DNA of 64,000 nucleotides, taken from Baylisascaris procyonis. Lineage: Eukaryota > Nematoda > Chromadorea > Rhabditida > Ascarididae. The stretch lies in assembly GCA_037389465.1 (NCBI GenBank), contig JAZARR010000088.1, forward strand, positions 1,550,001 through 1,614,000, given 5' to 3'. Of this stretch, positions 35,163-48,600 are shown piece by piece. A program made the translations under genes and the position numbers. Below the pieces are notes generated by a model, which did not search any database, was not told the DNA's origin, and saw only the letters and a program-made list of their open reading frames with translations. Each line of letters opens with the position of its first letter. The stretch's first letter is position 1.

Positions 35163-38100
35163 CTGCAATTAGCAAATTAGGTTTTCAAGAAGAACACTCA
35201 CGCCTTCAGAACAATGTTTGACAACCCACATCATTTAGGCATTCTGATTGCAGGTCAAGCTTAGATCCTGATTTGGGTTGCTGAGGCTAAAGCAGGCAAG
35301 ATGCCCGCAGAATCATGAAACAAGAGGACTAGATACAAAACAATAGGATGAATTTTACGGATGGTTAGGAAGTAAAGTCCTTTCTTGGATAGGTGAATCT
35401 TTTCACGTGTAAAACTGTGCTGTAGTAGTGAAAGTGAAGTCCAGAACTGCTTAGCAACAACAGTCTTTTAATGATTTCAAGACAATTTGCAAAGTCCATC
35501 ACCTCAGAGTGAACGATCGTCGTTTTCCGCAATTTAATTACAGAATAAAATACAGACATTCAGTGAAATGCGAATCGACAACGATGCATAACCAAGTGAT
35601 CACGGATGTGATGTTTCCGTGTTCAGATTAGATTACGCATCCCTTGAGGATATATATACGAACAGCAATTAGGTTTTGTTACATAAGGTTTGAAATGCTT
35701 TGGAGGACAGGAGAGTTGACACTGGATTATGGAAGGTCACTAATACAGTCAACCTGGACTATAAAAGGTCACTGACACGGTTAGCAACTCCAGTATTACA
35801 CTTTGGCATATGATAGCTGTTTGATATGAAAAATATTCCATTTTACGTTTACAACACCTATGTGTAGGAAAGTTCAGCTTTTTTCTGTATCAGCGACTGT
35901 AATAAATTGATAGTGAACGTTGTAGTTTTTACGCTGCGAATTCCTCATATAATGTTTCTATACTAGCAATGTGCTGTCATTGTCGTTCCCGTAGCAATCT
36001 TCGAGAATATTGCGTTAAAGAGTCGACTTTTCGGTTGCAATCGGCTGGAAGTTAAATGAGCTACAAACCTGAATGTTTGAGCATGAGTCACTTTCTCTGT
36101 TGACAACGAAAACAACAGCACTAAAGAACTCCTCTCATACGGCAGCTGAATTCGGAGCTCTATGAGTGGGAATCACTATCGCAGTAAGTCACGACCACAA
36201 CTCCTGTTGCAAATTGCAGCCGAAAAAGACTATATTGCTGTCAAGACTGGATATATTACTGCTAAGAAACTGAAATTTTTTGAATATCTCTAACCACCCG
36301 AAAACGCCAATTGTTCAGAAACTCACTGTGATGCACTGGCTCGACTATGCGCTTGATTTTTTGTTCTGAATTTTTGACGAAAGCATTAAAATTTCTCACG
36401 ATTTATTTGCTAATAGTCACGCTTTCATTCGCTCCAACTGGTGATCTTTGACTAAGAGATATTGGATTCCCCAATGAGATAACACTGGTCAGATCGTTTG
36501 ATGAATGTGTGAGGTCAAAACGGTCCTATCTTTCTAAAGGATCAGAACGTACTTTGCAAAAAATAAAAATTCTTGCCATCAACACCGAACCAACAAAGTT
36601 GGTCCTTCGAAGTGAAACTTTGATTTTGGTGCAATTTCTTTGCAGAAATGTACGATCGCATTTTTCTCACTAAAGCAGTAAGCTCAGTGAATGTTTACAA
36701 TGTGCACGAATACATTTTTGCATTGCGAGCAAATAGGCGTAAAAAGTTGGTGATGAAAACAGAGCGACACATTTCAATCCCTTTCTTAAGCGGACGAGTT
36801 TTATTTTGTTTTTTTTTTCTGTGTTTTGTGGATGGGGGGGGGGGCAGTGAACAAATTGCAAGCTTTTTTTCTTCTATGTTAATGCAAAAAGCTCTGCTTC
36901 TATTTCAATTTATATTTCATTTATTTTCACTAAATTAATTTCATTGAACGCTCTATAAAAATGCGCGCTTGCTATTGTAGTAGAGGGATTCGACGATTTC
37001 AGGCTATAACTCTCTACAACGAAAATTTCAAGAACGATTGTCACAAAAAGAGATCTGAGGTTAACTTGGAAACGCCAAAGTGAATGTCGATTGATTTCAG
37101 CTGTTTTTAGTTGCATTCTTTATGATTATTTATGAAAGCAGCAAAGACTGTTGATCAGTTATCTTTCCATTCACGTGCACTCATCCTCTTCGTAGGATTT
37201 TCAAATTTTTCTCCTCAAAAGTTAGAAATTGCAGCCATTTTAGTAACAGTTTTCAACTATCATAATTTACACTCAGCTGAAGGAACTTCTGTCACTTCGG
37301 TGCAATCGTAACGACCTTCAGAAAGATTCGATCGGCTCTACAGAAGCATAAGAAGAGAGGAGCGTTTGCTCATAGTCGGCATCAACAATGTTCAAGCCGG
37401 TGAAATCGAAGTGCCGTTCAACGTAAGTCGTTCAACTATGAAAGAGTTCTTCAATGGTTTAACACACATGTTTCCGGTCTAGCCATCTAGATGGAAATTT
37501 AATAGTACGTCGCGTGTCTCGTCGCCGAAAAGCGCTTCGACTTCAGCGTATAGACAACAACCGGGTCGTTTGAAGGGCATTGCCGTTTGCACTTATGCTA
37601 CACGAGTAACACAACGTTCAGTCATCGATTGACGTCTGCGGTGGCGCCGCACCGTCGTCTGACCAATTCAGAAGCCTTCCCCATCCCCAATGCACAATCA
37701 CCGCAGCTGCGTAAGCATTATACCTATAACGCAATTACACCTTCGACTGGAGAAGCAATCCAGCTCTATGTTTCGAACACAAGCAAGTTCGGTTGTTGAG
37801 CATCTACGATAACGAGAGAATCATCAATGCGGCAAACTATTCGTATAACCTTTTAAGGCATGAAACAATAAGCAGCCAACTAATCGCAGAACAGACACAA
37901 TAGGAAACGGCGCGCATGCATACGCACAAATTCTTTTGTTTCTGAGAGGTATTCTAATGCGGCATGGGTGGACTTCAGAAACCGGTTGACTTGTGACAGG
38001 TGGAATGTAAAATCGCATGTCGTGACGATCTTTAGAGATCGGTCCTCCTCTGAGTAGTATCATTCTTTAGTTTTTGAAATTTCCCTGGTTCCTTTACGAT

Positions 38101-38918
38101 CACCACTATCAAAATTGCCTTTTTATGCAAAGATCAGCGGTGCCAAGTGTTGAAATGCATGCTGCAACTTTCGAGTGGAGAAACACCGTACGAGCATCGG
38201 TAAGCCTTTGCTGGAAATTAAACAGTCTGACAAATAGAACAATTGAGGAACATATGTAAAATTCGATGAAACATTACAGACGCATGCAAAATTAGGAATC
38301 AATGAAAACTCCCAACCGTTTTTCAGCTCCACAATACACTGGAGTACCGTCATCTTGAGAGTGACAGTAATTTGGAGAATAGATTTCGCCCTTTCCTTGT
38401 TGGGCTTCAAGCCTATCTACCTCTGTGGCCAAATATTCAGCAAGGACCATTGCTTGTGTCGGCTGAATGGTGCCCTTTGATCGCCAGCCGCTATCAGTTG
38501 ATCTCAGGTTAACGACGTCATATAAGCATTATAAATTTCAAGGAAATGCAAAAAAGATAGAATCTGAATGGTTCAATATCCGCGCACTGAAAGAAGTCGC
38601 ATCACATGAAAGCAGATGTCAGCAAATGAATGGATTTTAAAAATCTGGAGCCAGAGACAATTTTAAATGATCAGAAAGAAAAAAGGAGAATTCAAATCGA
38701 ATAAGAAAACTTAAAAAAGCACTAATATTCGAGAAGAAATAATCAGCACATGCTTTATGAAGAAGTAACACCACATCAACACAGTTTACTCATTATTTTG
38801 CATCAATGAATGCAGTCAACTACTGCTCCATAATTTCCAGCGCATATGTCTAATAATTGCAACCTCGCTTCAGTCTGCATTCGAGGGTGAAGGAGGGTGG
38901 GGCTCTTAGAAGACTCGC
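35163..38918. other. No supported gene
   Basis: Only short overlapping frames. Includes a run of 11 G at 36834-36844. Confidence 0.5.
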
Positions 38919-39470
38919 TTGAATTTTGCAAACCCCCTCGGTAAAGAGATTTCAAATGATCCTCCTTATGCAACAGTAAGAGCTGCTGCTCTGAAAGCTG
39001 CCACAATTTCTGGCTTTAGGTCTACTAACAAAAAAAAAGAGCGAATCGCAAAAGCGCAAATTCAGAAATGCAGAAAAAGTTTAAACGTCGGAAACTTCTT
39101 TTTACAAACTGCAGACAGGAAACTGTGTAATATAAATAAACATCTTATGCTCTCTGGAATACAACTAAACAGTTCTCGTTGCTGTGAGAACGTGATGCTT
39201 CGTCTCTGCACCGTTTTTAAACTCTGCGACGCTGCGACGTTTGCGCTTTCCCCTTTATCTCTTTGCGACAAACGACCTGCAAGTCAACATTGCATTTGCA
39301 GTGCTCAATTTGCGCGTAAATATACCTGTAAAACAAATGGGGAGCCATTTTCAAGGGAAATAAATGCAATATCATGTGGAACTCAAGTGTTGCGGTTGAG
39401 AAACTTTACGGTTACCTTAGATGCTGCACCGTTGAGGTTTGTTTTACTGGGGTCGGCGACTGATTCGTGA
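38919..39470 (+). CDS. Long open frame, product not recognised
   Basis: This is the longest + strand open frame, 183 codons, ending at TGA. It opens with a TTG rather than ATG, is Cys-rich and has no recognisable domain, signal peptide or membrane segment. No good acceptor precedes it. A frame this long is uncommon in AT-rich DNA, so it is recorded, but composition alone may explain it. Confidence 0.13.
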   Translation: MNFANPLGKEISNDPPYATVRAAALKAATISGFRSTNKKKERIAKAQIQKCRKSLNVGNFFLQTADRKLCNINKHLMLSGIQLNSSRCCENVMLRLCTVFKLCDAATFALSPLSLCDKRPASQHCICSAQFARKYTCKTNGEPFSREINAISCGTQVLRLRNFTVTLDAAPLRFVLLGSATDS

Positions 39471-39612
39471 GATTGTTTCAGAACTCGTGGCTCAGACATT
39501 CCTCTGGAGAGCATCTTCGATGTTATGCGATTGCTGCTGAATAATCGAGAATTAAGAAATTAGTCCAGTTGCATTGCTAATGGGTCTCGAGAATTCTCCA
39601 TTTAGAAAAGAG

Positions 39613-39739
39613 CAGGTCCAGAGTATTGAGGTCCACAGTATTGGGACATCACATGAGGTCCACAGTATCAAGGGGAACACCAAGCTTCATGGTCCTCTGG
39701 CTCTTTAGAAGCTGTTGAGGGTACGGATTGGGACATCAC
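39613..39739 (+). repeat. Cluster of short direct repeats
   Basis: Variants of GAGGTCCACAGTATT occur at 39613, 39628 and 39655, and ATTGGGACATCAC occurs at 39640 and 39727. Confidence 0.7.
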
Positions 39740-39757
39740 TATGCAGACATCAAAATA

Positions 39758-39777
39758 GGGGGAGGGGGTGGGGGTGG
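39758..39777 (+). repeat. G-rich tract
   Basis: Three runs of five G separated by single bases, then TGG. It could form a G-quadruplex-like structure. Confidence 0.6.
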
Positions 39778-40412
39778 CAGAGGATGGGATGGTAAGAGGA
39801 AAGAAAAGTCATCAGTTCCACAAGACTGCTTCAAGGCTTCAGCGCATTCTCCAAAAAATGGAATGCGCCACGTGGGAGGTCTGAAGCGATCGCCCAACCA
39901 TTAAGTCATGAAAGGAACGACTCCTTGCTGATTTGTAAGGTGCAAATTTGCACTACCTGAAGCAATTCCCTCCTAATCGCTGAAAGTGTTTTGCACAGCG
40001 TCAACGCAACAGAATCAGTTGAAAGATTGATCTGAGTGGTCTTACACTAAATGTGCAAACTGATACAAAAATATGGCCGGCCATTGAGGATATGACGGTG
40101 TGGATGGCGAAATATTCAATTAATGATTACGGATTCGAATTTGAATTGAGTATTGAATACATTATGCATGTCTGCACAGACAGCTTCTGCCTGGACCTCA
40201 CACAAAGAAGACAGTTGTTCTTTTCTCTAGTTGTATATTTCCTACACGATTTCTGCTCAACATCAAACATGACAACAAGTAATGTAATTTCTGGAAAATT
40301 TTCTAATAAACCGAAATAAGCACAAAAAAGTGTTTTGATAAATTATCACAAATGATGTGTAAATACAATGAAATTTAGGCAGCCGTGCAATAAATGGAGG
40401 GCGGACCTGTCT

Positions 40413-40654
40413 TTAGCATTTGGCTTTGGCTTTGGCGGCGCCACGGATGGCGAATTGATTGCAACTGAAAAATCGTTAGAATAAATTCTCTGATGAGTGG
40501 TATCTCACATTCGTTGAGGGTTTTTTCTCTTTCCCATTTCTAAGTCGACTCGGCAAGCTCTTTCAAAGGCCGAAAAAATTTGACGATAGACGCGCGGAGG
40601 AAAAATTGGTCTGTGGATTGATAGCGTTGATATTTTTCTAATCTTACAAGGCAT
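40413..40654 (-). CDS. Candidate small spliced gene or terminal exons, basic protein
   Basis: Minus-strand exon 40654-40509 starts MPCKIRKISTLS, contains RVYRQIFSAFERACRVDLEM and ends GKRKNPQR with a phase-2 GTGAGA donor. The intron is 44 nt (40508-40465), ending TTCTAACGATTTTTCAG, which has a branch-like CTAAC and a textbook nematode acceptor. Exon 40464-40413 continues in frame as CNQFAIRGAAKAKAKC and stops at TAA. The product would be about 65 residues and strongly basic. An in-frame ATG at 40681 could extend it by nine residues. Without splicing the frame stops after two more codons. It could also be the 3' end of the minus-strand candidates to the right. Family not recognised. Confidence 0.27.
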
Positions 40655-42783
40655 ATTACTCCATAGTATATTTATGCGCATTGCTTAAGGTAAGCCTAAG
40701 TGCAATTCACGGCATCATGAGCTGATAAGATAGGCCGTATCATGGATATGAGCCTAATAACTAAAAGTTGAGGTTGAAGCTTTCACAAGCTTATACTTTG
40801 TACTGCTCGCATATACATTATAATGACATTTGTAGACCTCAGTGACGTATTTCTAAATTGGCGCAAAAGGATACTCTGCTACTTTAGGTAATAGAACTCG
40901 AGCTTTTTTTTTGTTTTAAAGTTTTATGGAATTTCTTAATTATTTACTTCACTCTGCATGAAATCCTCATTGAAAAATGACTAATGGAACTTCTACTTAA
41001 CTCTATATAATTTTCCCTATACCAATAAAATATTTTCACGTTGCATTTTCTATAGAATAGGAATTAATTTCATTGCAAAACATTTTAGAAGATAATGCTC
41101 TTCGCCTTTCGAAGTGTAAAATTATCATAATTACCGTCTTTTTAACAATGGAACGAATCAACGGCAATTAGAGCTTCATATTGTTTTTGTGTTATTTAGA
41201 GGGAATTGTTTTGAATAGTCACAGTTTATTATTATGAAGGAAATCCCACCAGATAGATAACCTCAAGCGATATTGAAATTGCGATTTAGAAGGCGCATTA
41301 CCGCTCTCCTGAGCGATCCATGCGTACAGATAAAAACAGGATAGTTTATGCAACTGTGAAATAAATAAAAAAATTAGACTTTTCGCACACTGAATCGAAA
41401 AGACTATGGTAATAGGACTAGGGTAGAAGAAAAACCTTAAAAATTTTAAGCCTGAAAAAGCTTCGAAAGATTTTGATGAATTAAATGACGAAAATAATTT
41501 AAATTGGAGGGTAACGAAAGAACACTAGCAAATTTCCTTCAAAACGAACAAAAAATATTTTTCTTTAGCTAAGAAATCTACAAAACATGATTTCACAAAA
41601 ATGCCTATCCTTTGAACAGGAGCACATTCGGAATGAGAGTCCCAATCTGTAACGATCACCAGAACCGGGACAGTTTTTTGAAGTGACGCAGTTATTTTCG
41701 GTCTTTGGACAAATGTTCCGCTAGCTGATGTGCTCATTTTCGAAAACTTTTGTTGGCATTGATGGATTGCAAAAAAACCTCTTTACCTCCATTTTAGTCC
41801 TCAAAAACCTCAACAACTACTCTCCCTGGTTTCATTCATTGCCTTCATTGAAAAAACTGATGCGATGAATTCCAGAAAGACCAATCTAGCTTGTGCGATT
41901 TTATACTACCAACATGCTACTTTAAAGACATTCGAAGAAGCACATAGATATTGCCGTCTCAGGCGAAATTATTGATTTCATGGAATTTTTCGTATGACTA
42001 GTGGGAGGACATTAAAGAAAAAGCTCGGCAGCTTGTTACTTTTCATCTTTGGCTTCAACTTCTGCGTCACATCTTCAAGACAGTAAGCCGCAAGCTTTCC
42101 TCAAGACCAATATATGAGGTCTTGCAACAAAAACAGCGAAACAGCGAGCGTTTGTTTTTCGCCGGGGTTTCGTGTCAGATAAGGTGCTATACACTCGCCT
42201 CTTTGGAAGTGGTAAAATCAGGTTCTGAAGAAGGAGTGTCAATTAGCGTCGTAACAGTGGATATCGGGATTTTGTTGATGAACACGAACAAGTAGTTAAT
42301 GTTATGTCATGGGACGGCGATTACTACTTCTATGTGATATATTTACCGACCAGATGGCCATAAAGTGCAACTAAACAGTACACTCAACATTCACTGACAG
42401 GCTTGCCTATCGATTGAAAAGGAAAGAGGGTGTAATTGTTGGAGGGCGAGCGAGTGCTAGCTAACCACCGATGGATCATTAACGGATGCAGGAAATGAAA
42501 CCAGAATTGAAACCATGACTAAAAAAATTCCAAAAATGATGCTATACTTCCGGAATACCGTTAGAAGAATCATTGCTCATGCCGTCAATTCGATGTTGAA
42601 AAATAAACAATAATCCTAAGATAGAGGGACAATTCGGGCTCATATTTCTTCACCTCGAGACCGGCATCTGAGACCTTACAACAAAATCATCGAACCCAAG
42701 AAGCAGTAAAGGTTCGAATAGTGAGCTTTTCTTTTTCGCCCACAGAATTCATTTTAAACAAACTGCTTGCTATACGCTTATAC
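40655..42783. other. No supported gene, possible intron
   Basis: If the minus-strand candidates on either side are one gene, this would be an intron. No repeat or RNA gene seen. Confidence 0.4.
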
Positions 42784-42878
42784 CTCCCGACATCGTAAAA
42801 GCCGATTTTGAAGTAGTTTTTATTTTCTCTGGGCAAGAAATTGCTAGTTTTCACTTCTACATTTTCCATGCAGAGCAT
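42784..42878 (-). CDS. Candidate exon, product not recognised
   Basis: The minus-strand segment follows the acceptor GCTGATATAG and ends in phase 2 at a GTATAAG donor. It encodes 31 codons including NVEVKTSNFLPRENKNYFKI. Unspliced, the frame runs on to 42687. It sits between other minus-strand candidates at 40.5 and 44.2 kb. Confidence 0.15.
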
Positions 42879-44235
42879 CTATATCAGCAAAGTTTTTCGT
42901 AAGGTAGAGCCAGATTAAACGCTTATCGAATGGAAGTAACGCTACTTGCAGATTGCAGCGCATCACAAACAATGTATATAATTATGTTGACGAATACCAT
43001 CTTAGTTTGGTTGTGCATAAAAGCATGATGGAACAAAAAACGTTCACATTTCACACAAATCCTTCACGCTAAAACTGCCTTAAAACGGAAGAAAATGAGA
43101 GGAAAATGTTAGTGATATGTAAGTAAAACATTAAATATCAGCAATACAAAAATATATCAGTGATATTTCAGATATATCAACAATATTTAGATCTATTATT
43201 AATATATAAAATGTTGTTATTATATGCAAAAATTGTCAGGAACGAAAAAATTTTTGCCGGTTATGTTTAACTGGCGAATATATCACTTCAGTAGCAATAG
43301 TATTACTGCAGCAAACTAACTGCGATGAAAGCCGAATCAGAATAAAATAATATGCTCGCTTCCTCAAATCTATATCAGCAAATCGAATAATCTGAAGTCG
43401 TTGATGACCTACAACACAACCGTTTGCAGTCAGAAATTCAAAAATTGCAACGTCATAACTGCGAATAGTTGGGCCTCAGTGATACTAACGACTTTGGGAG
43501 CACGTGTTAGATGAAATCTGTAAAAGAACTCGGAGTAAAATAGCGTCATAGTGGGCGATAGGGCATAAGTCGACTACAGTAGACAAAACAGCTATTCTAA
43601 TATTCTATATTAAGCCGAACTCATCCGTTCATTGCAACGTAATAGGAATTTAGTTGCAAAACCCCTTGCAAACAAATACCTCACCAGATGGCAACGCTTT
43701 CAGCATTATTCAAAGTGTGAAAATATATTCTATGTTAGTAGTGAAATTTGTAGCGGAATGGAATAGAATAGAACGTTTTTTTGCATAATAATAAAAAACT
43801 TATTGTAATACAGTTGTGGCGTGTCACTGGATGCGTAATTTGAGGAATGCAAAGAATGTAAAGAAATATGAAGGTACACTTTAGAAATGTCATCAAACGA
43901 AAACTTTTTTGTACTAGCAATTTTCGCAATCACTTCGCTAATGTTTTGTGTCGCAAATGTATAAATTCCTCAAACGCGCAAATATTTTCTCGTAGCGCAT
44001 ATTTTCAAAGCTTAAATATATTTTACGTAGCTTATATTGAACATGCTCAGCGCCTATCTGACATGCTGTGTATACAAGATGGAACAGTCAAAACCACTAA
44101 TTACAGGGCCATATCGAAAAGTTCACTGCACCTACGGATAAACTGGTATATGGATAAAACATCTGTCTTACTTCGTTTTAACAGGTATGGTGAAAGCAAA
44201 AGCAGATATGATGCAGAAAAGAAAAATAGCTTTAC

Positions 44236-44790
44236 CGGATTGAAATGCGTTGCGCGCAACCAATGGCCTGCGGCGATCGTTTTCCAGCACGAATGTCTGT
44301 TGAGATGAAATTGAAGTAGGTCGATCTGGGACACAAACAGACTCAGCGGAAAGAGACGTAAGCCGGCTTACTGAAGTCAGCGACTTCTTTGGAACTACAG
44401 TGGTCTGTTTCCGCAATTGTGGTACTCGCCTCGGCACCGTGCCTGGTGGAGCGGTGATCTCGTCGCGGCCCATGGTGCTTACCCCACAACACGCTGCTGC
44501 CGATTTTTCGTCACCATTGCAGAGGCGAAATTTTGTCCCTAGAAGCCGGACACCGAATAGCTCATTGACAGCTATCCGCACACTATCAGTGCTCTCGATT
44601 TCTGCTTCCAGGTAATCGTCCGCCTGTAATATTGAGGAGGTATTCTTAACGACCAGAATACCCTGGAAGCAAACACCAACTGCAGTGTCGAGTGGCCAAC
44701 ACCAACGGTGCTTTCTATAAATTGCACTGCGACAAAACTGGTTCTTTGATGTGACAGCAAATAAGTTAAGGTGTCATCCACAGCGTCAGG
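44236..44790 (-). CDS. Candidate exon pair, product not recognised
   Basis: On the minus strand, an open segment from 44790 ends LQLVFASR at 44662 with donor GTATTC. A 38-nt intron (44661-44624, acceptor ATATTACAG) follows in matching phase 0. The next open segment, 44623-44236, encodes 129 codons: an acidic start (ADDYLEAEIESTDS), then a Ser/Thr/Pro/Arg-rich stretch, closing at a GTAAAG donor after NAFQS. The codon pattern looks protein-like and the long open run is unusual for this AT-rich DNA. A 38-nt intron is at the short limit for nematodes. The true upstream acceptor is unknown, so 44790 is only the limit of the open frame. No family recognised; a + strand frame is open here too. Confidence 0.25.
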
Positions 44791-45391
44791 TCATTTATGC
44801 AAATTTCGCGAGGTTTTTAAGCTTGATTGAAGTTTCGGATGTAAGCCTTGTCTTCAGAAATTTCCCCATAGTATGATTGCATACTCATATCATTGCTCAA
44901 GAAAGTAACTATTCGGCCTCAACGTAAAGTAGCACTGTTGCTACTCCGAAACTGTGTACCTGCGTAGAAAACGGAAAACGAACAACAATAATACTTCTCT
45001 AACATCAGCACCATCAATGCGTCAACCATTTCACGGCATCTTTTGCTCACTTCCCTTCTCTCTCGAACAAATCTTTCCCAAACTTATTGCGCACTTTCAA
45101 AGTATGAACTTCAAAATGCGAAAGTGAATGCATTGAAAGGGGACTGAGGGTGCTGTACGCATTCAAACAGTCCATGTGCACTACGATCGCTCTGTGCAGT
45201 ATGTGATAAAAACTGTTGCATGTGAAGCGCGATAAATCTTAAAAGAATTTTTTCCAACCGGATCGTTGTCGTCTTCAGCAATCGCCGCACGTCGATTCCA
45301 GTGATTTTCGTTATCTGGAATATGGAACCTTTGAAGCATTTGCTGACATCCCATTTCTGTGATCTTGCTGGGGATTAATGATCCCACTTAC

Positions 45392-45634
45392 CTGCGCAAT
45401 TGTAAACTGACTAATATCTATGACTTGACGCCGCATACTCGTATTCATTTCTGCGCAATCTGCCTAAATTGTTCGTATTGCTTGTGTCCAAAAACTGCCA
45501 TCTGAGAGTCATCATGATTTTACGTGTCTATCGTGTGGTCGTTACGATTAAGCGACTCACCCTTTTGAAGAGCTCCAAATATCATTAGAACGAAGGACGG
45601 CTTATCGAAGAGGGGCTCAATTGAGACCTGGCCC
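45392..45634 (-). CDS. Candidate pair of short exons, product not recognised
   Basis: Minus-strand exon 45634-45561 starts at acceptor CACCTCAG and ends at donor GTGAGT. It encodes GQVSIEPLFDKPSFVLMIF and on to LQK. A 110-nt intron leads to exon 45450-45392 (acceptor TTGCGCAG, donor GTAAGT), encoding MNTSMRRQVIDISQFTIAQ. The split codon joins as Glu and the frame stays open. It lies just upstream of the candidate exons at 44.2-44.8 kb on the same strand, so they could be one gene. Both exons are short, so chance remains likely. Confidence 0.2.
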
Positions 45635-48600
45635 CTGAGGTGCTCTTACTGTGACTCTGCGTACTGTCACAGCAGAGGTCTCAGGGAGAAGGTCGCAACC
45701 GCGAAGACTTTTGAAGCGTCGACAACCGCTTGCTCCAGTCAAATAGGGCGAATAAACGCTCGCGCGCCTTATTTGCGCTTGCTGGCCATTGAAAGAAAAC
45801 GACAAAAAAGCTCTTCGCATAAGTTGAAAGCAAGCAAAATGCTTTAAAAAATTTAAAGTGAAAAGTAAGCAATGAACGAAGCGGATAGGAACAATGATGC
45901 AAACAGAAGGATAGCATTGATGAACATGTCATTGATAAAGATGACAAAAAAGAGAGTGCGGGGAAATTATGAGCTTTTCGAGATGGAAATGACGAGAACT
46001 TTGAGCCGGTAGATTAATGGGCAATCCGACTTATGCATAGCAACTAGATAAGGGCCAACAGATCACCGCTGACCATCGAGATTTTCTTGTGCACGTTTTG
46101 AAGCATTTTTAGTGCAGTTATAAGTTACAGCCCTTTGCCCTTAGATATTGTTGAATCAGTCAAAAGACAAAGCGCTTGAAGTGTGCAATACAGTTTTAAG
46201 CTAAATGTTTAATCTACATCTATAGGAGTAGAGTTTTGATAGGAACACATAAATCTTCAAATATCAACGTAAAGGAATGCCATGCCAAGCAATGAGACAA
46301 AACCGTACAAAGCCTCATAACAGCTTAAAAGTGCGGTTTATTTATGCAGTACGTTTGCGAATAGCACGCAAAAAAAATAGAAATAGCAAATTACGCGATA
46401 TCAGTCGAATACTCCACGTAAGAAGTCACAAGTTTTATAGTAAACGCACGCATACGGTAGATTTACCCACTATCAAAGGTCATGCGGAACTTAATAGGTA
46501 CCCTTTACAGATACCTTACAGTTCCTTACAATTCCTTACAGAATCGAACTTAACAGGCAAGGTGAGCGTATGAACGTTTCCGATAGCAGTTAGCACTGTT
46601 ATTCAGGTTAAAAAGTGCAAGAAAAGCGCTGCGTCTGTTCACGAACAGTGTAGGCCAGGTTAGGCATAAATTAGCCGCAGGAATTTTATTGGTACACTAC
46701 GAATCAAAGGAAAACCCAAAAATGATTCACTCATTGCAAAACTATCGATGCAACCACATTGCGTCGTCCTATGAAGGACGCTAGAGAAATGTTTGAAACA
46801 ACTTTAACGAAGTATACTCATGCTTTCGTTAGGAAACTATTCACCGCTTGAAGCAAATCTTACAGTAACTGACGCGAAACAACTGAGTAGAAACCACTTC
46901 TAGAAGTTTCTTTAAGCACGAAATACTAGTAGAGTTCTCTTCCGCCGATTGCCGCTCGCCATATTTCTGCGGTGATAAACATGAGGATAGAGAAGTCATC
47001 AATAAACTCATTTAACAACTTCCACTTTCTTAACAAATCTGATGCTGGAAATGACGGCGAATTAAAATGTGGAAGTGAAAAGTAACGAGCTAGTATGGAA
47101 ACGCCAAGAAAATATTGAATATAGCAATATATAGCTTTAGAGCATCAGATTATTGCTACAAGAAAGCGGAGCAAAAAGATCGTGCAATTGAGTGGCAAAG
47201 CATATAACAAATAAACAAGCCAGTGCATTTTAGAAGCATCAAGACAAGCATCGTCCTGAGGAATCGAGAAAGTCGTGTGAAAAGTAACTCACAGTAAAAA
47301 ATTTTCCATTGGTATTAGCCGAACGGACGATAATGTCCTCACAGTAACATCCTGAACTGTACTGTTAAAGAAAGGTTCAATTTTTTGTTGGAAGAAATAT
47401 ATGAGATATTCGATGGATAACGGTAAGGATGGTGAGAACAATAATTATATTGATGATGATGACAGATGCGTATCTTAGTGCATCAGAATGAATCGATGGC
47501 GAAAACGAACTGGAAGTGATCCTTTGGAGAGAGGCGATCTGAGAGGGAGATCGGTGAACGAACGAACCCATCTGAGGGCCACATTCACCAATGAGCGTCG
47601 ATCGGCAGACTGTAACGCTGAGAGATCGAGTGCGAGTGCATTCGGGGGCGGCTGGTACAGATTGGAGACTGGGCGTGAACTGAAGCCGAATATTGGCCTG
47701 CCTGTTTTCTCTCAACGCATGTTTCACTTTTTTTGCAAATTTGCAGGCAGCATCGCTCAAGAACTCATTCAGCGGCCAATGTTCGTTCGCATACCTTTGG
47801 ATATGCGCATCACATATGGGCATATTATTCTCCATAATCAGTATCAATTTCTTGGGTCATATGCTTTTACCGCATTTTCTGGAGACGTCAACTTGTTTTT
47901 TTGAAAACTATCACGCAGAAACCCTAACTTCAGTGCTGCGGTATTTTCAGAAAATAGTTGAGGGCCAAAGAATTTGGAAATTTGCTACCATCACCATGTA
48001 TAATTTTTTCCCAATTTCCCCAAAAAAATCTCATTCCTTCGCTGCTTTACAAAGCAGAAATTTCGCTAAGGTGGCAATCACTTCTTCTTTTCATAGTTGG
48101 AAGCTCCTCCTTTAGAAGATATGGTTCGATGATCTAGGAGCTGTCATTTTCAACGATTTCCATTACTTCGGGAGGGACTGCAACCGAATGCTCCGTACGG
48201 TTCGAACGAGAGTAGTACGTGCAGATTGCTTAAACAATTTTTTTCTCAGGAGTGTAACGATGCCATTATAAAGCGTCGTTGGCAATGATTAAGAGCTTAA
48301 TTGAAAGTGTCTTCATCGGTAACACAGACCGTTGAAAAACAACACTACAATTCATGACTATTTCAGCTGAATACAGATCGCAGCTTCGTGAATAGTCAAC
48401 AGTTGCTGTCCGATGAGATGAACGGATTACTGGTGAAGAGGAGCGAGAGGAACGCGAAAAGATACTAGTGATAAGACCTGATGCTAAGACAACCGACTAG
48501 GGTCGTGTGGCCTGTCCATTTACAGGTAACGTCTCTTCCATTAGCCTGTCCACTATTCCACCCGCGTAACGACATCTTCCACTTAGAACTGCCGCACCAG

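Noticed and set aside
34970..35225. Two + strand frames of about 73 and 81 codons over 34970-35225
   Set aside because: They overlap each other and the better-delimited minus-strand candidate exon; local composition allows several open frames at once.
43852..43872. 21-nt stretch resembling mature miR-1 (GAATGTAAAGAA core)
   Set aside because: The seed differs at its first base and the flanks do not fold into a precursor hairpin with a matching star strand.
47377..47904. Opposed frames of 156 (minus) and 138 (plus) codons
   Set aside because: They overlap on opposite strands, neither has splice support or a recognised domain, and GC-richer composition explains them.
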